Source: Opitutus sp. GAS368 (lineage in GTDB: Bacteria > Verrucomicrobiota > Verrucomicrobiia > Opitutales > Opitutaceae). Taken from it: a stretch of 18,849 nt of DNA. Each line of letters starts with the position of its first letter. The first letter of the stretch is position 1. The stretch covers positions 1 to 18,849 of the forward strand of contig CAMAXB010000022.1 of the NCBI GenBank assembly GCA_945862035.1, given 5' to 3'. Below, piece after piece: positions 14,666 through 18,849 of the stretch. A model generated the notes under the pieces. It did not search any database. It saw only the letters and a list, made by a program, of their open reading frames with translations, and was not told where the DNA came from. Position numbers and translations under genes: made by a program.

Positions 14666-15274
14666 GTGCCTGATCTTGATCGAAAACGTCACTATAGTCA
14701 GCCCGAGACCGTCGAATTTTATACGACTGCCGCGGCGGAAGTTGGCCTGTGGCGGTCCGAGGAGGCACTCTTGTGCCGTGTGTTTGCGCCCGGCGAGATC
14801 CTGCTGAATGTCGGTTGTGGGGCCGGGCGGGTGTCCCTGGCCCTGTGGGAGCTGGGCTACCCTCAGGTCGTCGGAGTCGACTTTGCCCGCCCCATGGTCG
14901 AGGCCGCCCGGCTGCTCGCGTCCAAACTTGAGTACGCCGCCCCCTTCCGGGTGGGCGACGTGACGTGCCTGACCTTCGATGCCGGATCTTTCGACGGAGC
15001 AATCTGGTCGGCCGCGGGCATGGCGGACGTGGTGGAACCCGCTTCGCAGGTCATGGCGATGAACGCGCTCCGCCGGGTTGTTCGCAACGGCGGCCGCGCC
15101 ATCGTAACGACCCCGACGACCGGTGGCTGGTCCGACGACGGCGTGCGGGCACTCTTCCGCTCCACCGGATGGAGCATCGCGGACATGATCGCCCGTCCTG
15201 CCCTCGCCGACGAGCCGGAAGAGGTCACGCGCCGTTACCCGGACGTGAACTTCTGGGTGCTGGCCGCGGATTGA
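14666..15274 (+). CDS. Class I SAM-dependent methyltransferase
   Basis: 202 residues from GTG 14666. The Rossmann-type methyltransferase motif I is clear: EILLNVGCGAGRVSLAL (44-60), followed by VVGVDFARPMVEAAR (motif II with the acidic Asp) and FRVGDVTCLTF (motif III region). A later LRRVVRNGGRAIVTTP matches the beta-5 region. The N-terminal RKRHYSQPETVEFYTTAAA looks like the usual cap helix. The substrate cannot be told; the closest general type is the small-molecule or ubiquinone-like 'Methyltransf_11/25' group (recalled). A TTG at 14588 would extend the frame 26 codons into the rplU promoter region and is unlikely. The gene is divergent from rplU and converges on a coiled-coil gene with 10 bp between stops. 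Confidence 0.85.
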   Translation: MPDLDRKRHYSQPETVEFYTTAAAEVGLWRSEEALLCRVFAPGEILLNVGCGAGRVSLALWELGYPQVVGVDFARPMVEAARLLASKLEYAAPFRVGDVTCLTFDAGSFDGAIWSAAGMADVVEPASQVMAMNALRRVVRNGGRAIVTTPTTGGWSDDGVRALFRSTGWSIADMIARPALADEPEEVTRRYPDVNFWVLAAD

Positions 15275-15284
15275 GTGCAGGGAC

Positions 15285-15983
15285 TCAGGGCTTTGCCGGG
15301 GCGGGCGCCGCTGCGGCCGCGGGCTCGGTCGGGGGCGGGACCGGAATGCCCCCGGCGGCATTCACCATCTCGACTGACTGATAGTAGTGCTGACGGCGCT
15401 TGTAGTCGGAGGGCAGAGTCGAGCGGGAGAGCAGGATCCGTTCAACCGCCGTGGACTCCATTGCGCGCTGGCGCTCAAGTGCCGCGAGCCGGGCCGCCTC
15501 GCGATCGACCTCGGTTCGCTTCTGCTGCTCCAAAGTCTCCAGCCGGGCCAGCGCCTCGCGCCGGGCGACATCGGCGGCGGCGGCCTCGCGTTCGGCCTGC
15601 TCCGCCCTGAGACGCGCCTCGCCCTGGGCGGCGTCGCGCTCCGCGCGCCTGCGCGCGAGCGCCCCCGCGGAGAGCCGGACCTCTTCCTCGGCGCGCCGGC
15701 GGACGGCTTCGGCCTCGGCCTGTTCCGACCGCAACTGGGCGAGCGCGCGCGCCGATTCCTCGGCCTGCAGGCGGGCCTGCTCGGCCGCCAGGCGATGGGC
15801 TTCAGCCTGCGCCTCGGCCCGCTGATGGGTCTCCGTCTCGCGGCGCGCGAGGTCGGCGCGCTCCGACTCGGCGCGCTGCACGGCCAGCGCCTGCTCCACC
15901 GCGTCGCGATAGGCTCGGTAACCGAAAATCGCGGCAAGCACGAGCAGCAGGGCTAGGACGGCGACAACGATATTCTTGTTCAT
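15285..15983 (-). CDS. Membrane-anchored Ala/Glu/Arg-rich coiled-coil protein
   Basis: 232 residues from ATG 15983. A single N-terminal transmembrane helix (about 5-21, IVVAVLALLLVLAAIFG) precedes a very long charged helix (about 25-185) made of Ala, Glu, Arg, Gln and Leu, a strong coiled-coil candidate (for example ARLQAEESARALAQLRSEQ). A short conserved-looking segment TLPSDYKRRQHYYQSVEMVN follows, then a Pro/Ala tail. It is probably an inner-membrane protein with a periplasmic rod. The frame stays open to 16088, but the extra N-terminal residues are not protein-like and would bury the membrane helix. No family is recognised; TolA-like or structural roles are only analogies. It follows the MFS gene with 101 bp between. 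Confidence 0.7.
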   Translation of the reverse strand: MNKNIVVAVLALLLVLAAIFGYRAYRDAVEQALAVQRAESERADLARRETETHQRAEAQAEAHRLAAEQARLQAEESARALAQLRSEQAEAEAVRRRAEEEVRLSAGALARRRAERDAAQGEARLRAEQAEREAAAADVARREALARLETLEQQKRTEVDREAARLAALERQRAMESTAVERILLSRSTLPSDYKRRQHYYQSVEMVNAAGGIPVPPPTEPAAAAAPAPAKP

Positions 15984-16019
15984 GACCGTGATTAGACCCG
16001 TTCCCGGACTGCGGGTTCG

Positions 16020-16059
16020 AAAAAAGCGGGAGATACGGCCGCCTTCCCATTGCGGCCGC
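16020..16059 (-). terminator. Possible terminator after the MFS gene
   Basis: A 7-bp stem CGGCCGC / GCGGCCG (16037-16043 and 16053-16059) lies 25 bp or more past the MFS stop. A T-tract (A-run 16020-16026) follows on the minus strand, but 10 bases separate stem and tract, so it is not a canonical intrinsic terminator. Confidence 0.35.
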
Positions 16060-16084
16060 CGCGCGGACCGGACCTCGCCCAGCC

Positions 16085-17449
16085 TCACCGCTTCCGGGGC
16101 GGACGCACGAAGACAAAGTTTACGAGGAAGCCGAGGCCCATCACCGCCCCTAACGTTCGTAGGTTGCGCATCGCGCCCACCACACTGGAAAGGGGCGCTG
16201 CCGCCGGTTCGTGCACGCGCACCAGCAGCAGGCAGCCCATCAGCGCGACCACCGGCTGCACGAGGAAAAGCCCATGGTAGAGTTCAAGCGGATCGAAGCC
16301 CCGAGCCAGAAAGTGCCCAAGCAAGGCGCCCCCGAGGATCGGAGCAATCGCCGTGACTAGGGAAGTCACCGCCAGATTCACGCTGATCGCCAGCGTCTTG
16401 GCCTCCGCCGGAATCAGCTTCAGCTGCATGTTGAACAGCCCCAAGGTGAATCCCGCCGACATCACGCCGCCAAACGCCCACATGGGGTAGAGCAGGTTGC
16501 GGTTGGTGGAATCGAGGAAGCACCATAGGAAGTTCTGGAGCTGCCAGGCGATTATACAGAACAGCATGACGGGCTTGTTGCCGAAGCGGTCGGCCAGGGC
16601 GCCCCACGCCGGGAAGGACAGCGCACCGCCGATGCAGGTTAGGATCACGAGGTGACTCACATTCTTCACCGTCAGGTCGATCTCCTCGTACATGAACACG
16701 TAATAGAACGGTCCGAAGAAGTAGGCCGCGAAGCCCCAGACCGCGCCGAACCCGATAAACCACAAGTAGCCGGGCGCCCGAACCAGCGCCGTAAGTTGCT
16801 CACGCCAAGGCGCCCGCCGGTCGGTGTGCACGATGGGCGACGTGGTACGAGTGCGGTGCTGCAGGTACACCGAGACAATCCGCAGGGCGACCGCCCCGAA
16901 CAGCAGCCACTGGAAGACGTGAACCGACCCAACCGCCGTCGGGTCGATCAGGCCACCCACCAGGAAGAGGAAGGCAATCAGCGCCACCTGCATCAGGCGG
17001 TTGCGCATGCCGAAGTATTTTCCGCGGATACGCCACGGCACCCATTCCTGTACCCAGGAGGTCCAAACCACGCCGGTAACGGCCGTGATCGCGGCGGAAC
17101 AAGCGAAAATCAATAGGAACCACCGCCCACTCTCCGCCGGATCGTTCAGTGGCAGATGGGGTAGCATGACGGCCAGCGCCCCCCAACAGACCACCTGCAA
17201 GGAACAGAAAATCAGCGAGGCCGTCTTGGCCGCGAAGAGCCGGTCCACAAAGGGCATCAGGAACGCCTGCGCGAAATTGCCCCAAAAGGGCAGGGACGCG
17301 ATTAGCCCATACATCTCCGGCGGGATCTTGAAGAGCCCCGGCAGAAGCGCGGCGATCACAAAGTTGCCCGGCTGCAAGAGGTAGACAATCGGGGTGGCGT
17401 AGAGCCCCTCGATGTTGCACAGACGGAGATTGCGGCGAAGCGGCGACAT
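16085..17449 (-). CDS. Major facilitator superfamily transporter
   Basis: 454 residues from ATG 17449, with about 12 hydrophobic helices in two halves around a hydrophilic central loop (about residues 197-220, HRTRTTSPIVHTDRRAPW). The loop between helices of each half carries MFS-like basic/acidic motifs: RIRGKYFGMRNRL in the first half and AWGALADRFGNKPVMLF in the second, the latter a clear motif-A variant (GxLaDRxGrkxxl). The substrate is unknown; the family includes sugar and drug transporters at the inner membrane. An upstream start at 17479 would add ten residues; ATG 17449 is preferred because it begins MSPLRRNLRLCNIEGL just before the first helix. A CTCCTT tract precedes the ATG. It is divergent from the glycosylase remnant by 42 bp. 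Confidence 0.85.
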   Translation of the reverse strand: MSPLRRNLRLCNIEGLYATPIVYLLQPGNFVIAALLPGLFKIPPEMYGLIASLPFWGNFAQAFLMPFVDRLFAAKTASLIFCSLQVVCWGALAVMLPHLPLNDPAESGRWFLLIFACSAAITAVTGVVWTSWVQEWVPWRIRGKYFGMRNRLMQVALIAFLFLVGGLIDPTAVGSVHVFQWLLFGAVALRIVSVYLQHRTRTTSPIVHTDRRAPWREQLTALVRAPGYLWFIGFGAVWGFAAYFFGPFYYVFMYEEIDLTVKNVSHLVILTCIGGALSFPAWGALADRFGNKPVMLFCIIAWQLQNFLWCFLDSTNRNLLYPMWAFGGVMSAGFTLGLFNMQLKLIPAEAKTLAISVNLAVTSLVTAIAPILGGALLGHFLARGFDPLELYHGLFLVQPVVALMGCLLLVRVHEPAAAPLSSVVGAMRNLRTLGAVMGLGFLVNFVFVRPPRKR

Positions 17450-17491
17450 TAAGGAGTGACGGCGGTTCACGCCGGGCAAGAATCAAGGGGC

Positions 17492-17752
17492 ATGGCCGCG
17501 GCGATCAAAGCGAAAGTAGTCCGAAACCTCACCACCGTTGCCCTCGCGCGGGACCTGCTCGGTACGGGTCGGTTTATCCGCTCGGCCACGGGGCGCCGGA
17601 TTGCCCTGCGCATCACCGGGACCGAGGCCGACCACGGGGAGGAGGGTCTCGCGTGTCATACCCGCGCCCGTTCGCACCGCTCGGGTGGGGTCATGTACGC
17701 CGCGGGGGGCGTAAGGCGGCGCGCGGGCGGGAATTTCAAATCTCAAATGTGA
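17492..17752 (+). pseudogene. Truncated 3-methyladenine DNA glycosylase (AAG/MPG family) remnant
   Basis: The plus frame from ATG 17492 reads LARDLLGTGRFIRSATGRR, then LRITGTEADHGEEGLACHTR and GGVMYAAGGV. It aligns well to the N-terminal half of alkyladenine DNA glycosylases (pattern LARxLLGxxLVR ... RIxETEAYxGxEDxAxHxxxGRT ... MFxxxGxxYVY). The Glu corresponding to the catalytic one (in TEA) and the following His (in ACH) are kept. The tyrosine that stacks on the lesion base is Asp here, and the Glu before TEA is Gly. Homology stops near 17713, after about 74 of the roughly 180-200 residues expected. Unrelated sequence then runs into a palindromic repeat and a stop at 17752. This is a decayed fragment, not a working enzyme. 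It lies between two minus-strand genes. Confidence 0.75.
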
Positions 17753-17761
17753 GATTTCAAA
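17734..17761. repeat. AT-rich palindromic repeat at the glycosylase break point
   Basis: AAATCTCA (17738-17745) and TGAGATTT (17750-17757) form a perfect 8-bp hairpin with a four-base loop, flanked by direct copies of TTTCAAA (17734-17740 and 17755-17761). It is AT-rich in a GC-rich setting. It carries the stop codon of the glycosylase remnant (plus) and overlaps the stop codon of the DUF3108 gene (minus, 17757-17759). Confidence 0.7.
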
Positions 17762-18548
17762 GGGTCGTGCCGGAAGCCGGCTCGACCTGCGGAACCGTGT
17801 GCTGCTGCAGGGATAGGGTGGCGGTGCCGAAATTGAGCTTCAACTGCATCCGCACCGGCAGCGGGCGGGCTCCGTCGGAAATCCAGACTTTGATCTCTCC
17901 TCCCCGCTGAAAGAGTCCCCGCGGAGGTTCCTTGTCCATCCGCGGGACCAGGCGCAATGCCTTGAAGGTTCCCATCGGCGTGCGCACCGACTCGAAGTCC
18001 TCGGCGTGCAGCGTCAGCGGGAAGAACTCCCGTCCGAAATGCACCAGCAGGTCCCGCGCCTCGCCTGGCTTCATCCCCCAGTTCCGGGGCGCGACCAAGC
18101 TTGAGATCAGGTCGATCGGGTTACCGGCGGGAATCTTCAGATCATTGTTCCGGTTCGGTCGAAAGGTGTCGCGGTGGAACGCCAGCCCCTGGTCGTAGTC
18201 GAAATCCGTGCGGCTCTCCGTCTTCCGCTTGCTGTCCTCGCTCTGCTCGAACGTGTAGACGAGGCGGCTGGTCTCGCGGTCCACCACCACCTCGGCCGAG
18301 TCATCGTAACGATAGATGCCCCGCACGAGTCCACGGGAGGAGGTCCGGGTCGTGATGCGCATCACCGGCCGTCCATTGAGCACATCCGCCCGCGCCTTGA
18401 TCTCGATCTCGCCGGCCCCTCCGAGCAGGCCCCAGCCGACCTTGTAGACATAGCGCTCGCCGTCCACGAAGGCGGTGAAGGGCGTGGCGCCCATCGGCGC
18501 AGAGAACAGCAGGACCACGGTTAAAAAAGGGAGAAGACGTCGAAACAT
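17757..18548 (-). CDS. Exported DUF3108-domain protein
   Basis: 263 residues. The N-terminus has a signal peptide: RR followed by LLPFLTVVLLFSAPMGA, with likely cleavage near residue 21. The mature part is beta-rich and follows the DUF3108 pattern: GERYVYKVGWGLLGGAGEIE, VMRITTRTSSRGLVRGIYRY, a KRKTESRTDFDYD segment, the short PAGNPIDLISSLVAPRN, and a late ISDGARPLPVRMQLKLNFG. DUF3108 proteins are periplasmic or outer-membrane-associated with no fixed function. The assignment is from memory of the domain. The ATG 18548 is preceded by a CCTCTC tract, not a Shine-Dalgarno site. The stop lies inside a palindromic repeat. The nuclease gene upstream on the same strand ends 76 bp away. Confidence 0.82.
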   Translation of the reverse strand: MFRRLLPFLTVVLLFSAPMGATPFTAFVDGERYVYKVGWGLLGGAGEIEIKARADVLNGRPVMRITTRTSSRGLVRGIYRYDDSAEVVVDRETSRLVYTFEQSEDSKRKTESRTDFDYDQGLAFHRDTFRPNRNNDLKIPAGNPIDLISSLVAPRNWGMKPGEARDLLVHFGREFFPLTLHAEDFESVRTPMGTFKALRLVPRMDKEPPRGLFQRGGEIKVWISDGARPLPVRMQLKLNFGTATLSLQQHTVPQVEPASGTTL

Positions 18549-18624
18549 GAGAGGAATGAACGATCAGACCGCAACCGCGGCCGCAGGTGTAAGGAAAGTG
18601 GGGATAACTCCAAGCCGCTTAGGC

Positions 18625-18849
18625 CTAGAAGGCGAGATCACACTGGTTGGGCTGCCCGAGGGCCCAGGCCTCCGTGCCGCGCTCGCGCAGCGACCGGGCA
18701 AACTCCAGCGCGAAGCCGTGGAGGGTGTATACGCAGCGGGGGCGGACCAGCTCCACGAAGCGCAGCAGGTCGTGGTAATCCGCGTGGTCCGACAGCGGAA
18801 ACGCCGCGTCGCAGCGATAACGGTAGATCGCCCCCGAATCGAGCGCCCA
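18625..18849 (-). CDS. C-terminus of a metallo-beta-lactamase-fold nuclease (beta-CASP / ligase-associated exonuclease type)
   Basis: This frame enters from the right edge and ends at TAG 18625-18627; 74 residues are visible. The segment FPLSDHADYHDLLRFVEL holds the SDHAD motif, and VYTLHGFALEFARSLRERG follows with the late histidine (LHG). This is the typical end of RNA/DNA-processing metallo-beta-lactamase proteins (mRNA 3'-end processing-like and DNA-ligase-associated exonucleases). Such enzymes bind two zinc ions; the Asp/His of SDHAD and the late His are the expected ligands and catalytic residues. The main HxHxDH motif would lie outside the window. The C-terminal ALGQPNQCDLAF has no known motif. 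Which subfamily it belongs to needs the missing part and the next genes (a ligase or Lhr-like helicase would favour the DNA-repair group). Confidence 0.75.
   Translation of the reverse strand, partial: WALDSGAIYRYRCDAAFPLSDHADYHDLLRFVELVRPRCVYTLHGFALEFARSLRERGTEAWALGQPNQCDLAF

Noticed and set aside
1..18849. CRISPR array, tRNA, rRNA, insertion sequence or phage genes
   Set aside because: I looked for regularly spaced repeats, cloverleaf-like segments and transposase or integrase motifs and saw none.

Overview
The window is a GC-rich bacterial chromosome segment of mostly housekeeping genes. The gene content fits a Verrucomicrobiota genome of the Opitutaceae type: an ATP-grasp/zincin pair, a DUF3108 protein, small 'PWSRP'-type lipoproteins, coiled-coil membrane proteins, and very few Shine-Dalgarno sites. 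This assignment is inference from style and gene content; there is no rRNA gene to settle it. I found no phage, insertion sequence, CRISPR array, tRNA or rRNA.

Layout. (1) 1-1481, plus strand: the tail of an unidentified gene, then a GltS-type sodium/glutamate symporter. (2) 1495-7219, minus strand: a dense block read right to left. It starts with a coiled-coil membrane protein (7950-7216) overlapping a 55-residue lipoprotein that ends at a clear terminator. Then come rsmI, a Ppx/GppA phosphatase, two small hypothetical ORFs, a secreted TPR protein, a zinc metallopeptidase and a D-Ala-D-Ala-ligase-like ATP-grasp enzyme. The last four to five are packed with ATGA overlaps or tiny gaps. (3) 7997-11388, minus strand: pgi and ilvD, separated by a 104-bp repeat-bearing spacer. 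(4) 11490-13444, plus strand: scpB and bifunctional pheA, 8 bp apart. (5) 13546-14564, minus strand: rplU-rpmA with a textbook terminator, then a small membrane-protein ORF that looks frameshifted upstream. (6) 14666-15274, plus strand: a methyltransferase, divergent from rplU. (7) 15285-18849, minus strand: a coiled-coil membrane protein, an MFS transporter, a DUF3108 protein and the C-terminus of a metallo-beta-lactamase-fold nuclease. A truncated 3-methyladenine DNA glycosylase remnant lies on the plus strand at 17492-17752.

The genes serve central metabolism (pgi, ilvD, pheA), translation (rplU, rpmA, rsmI), chromosome segregation (scpB) and envelope or transport functions. The best candidates for something undescribed are four. 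The first is the ATP-grasp/zincin/TPR operon. The second is the lipoprotein/coiled-coil pair. The third is a recurrent pyrimidine tract (CTCC-like) directly before many start codons, where a Shine-Dalgarno sequence would be expected. The fourth is the pair of small palindromic intergenic repeats, one of which sits at the break point of the glycosylase remnant.
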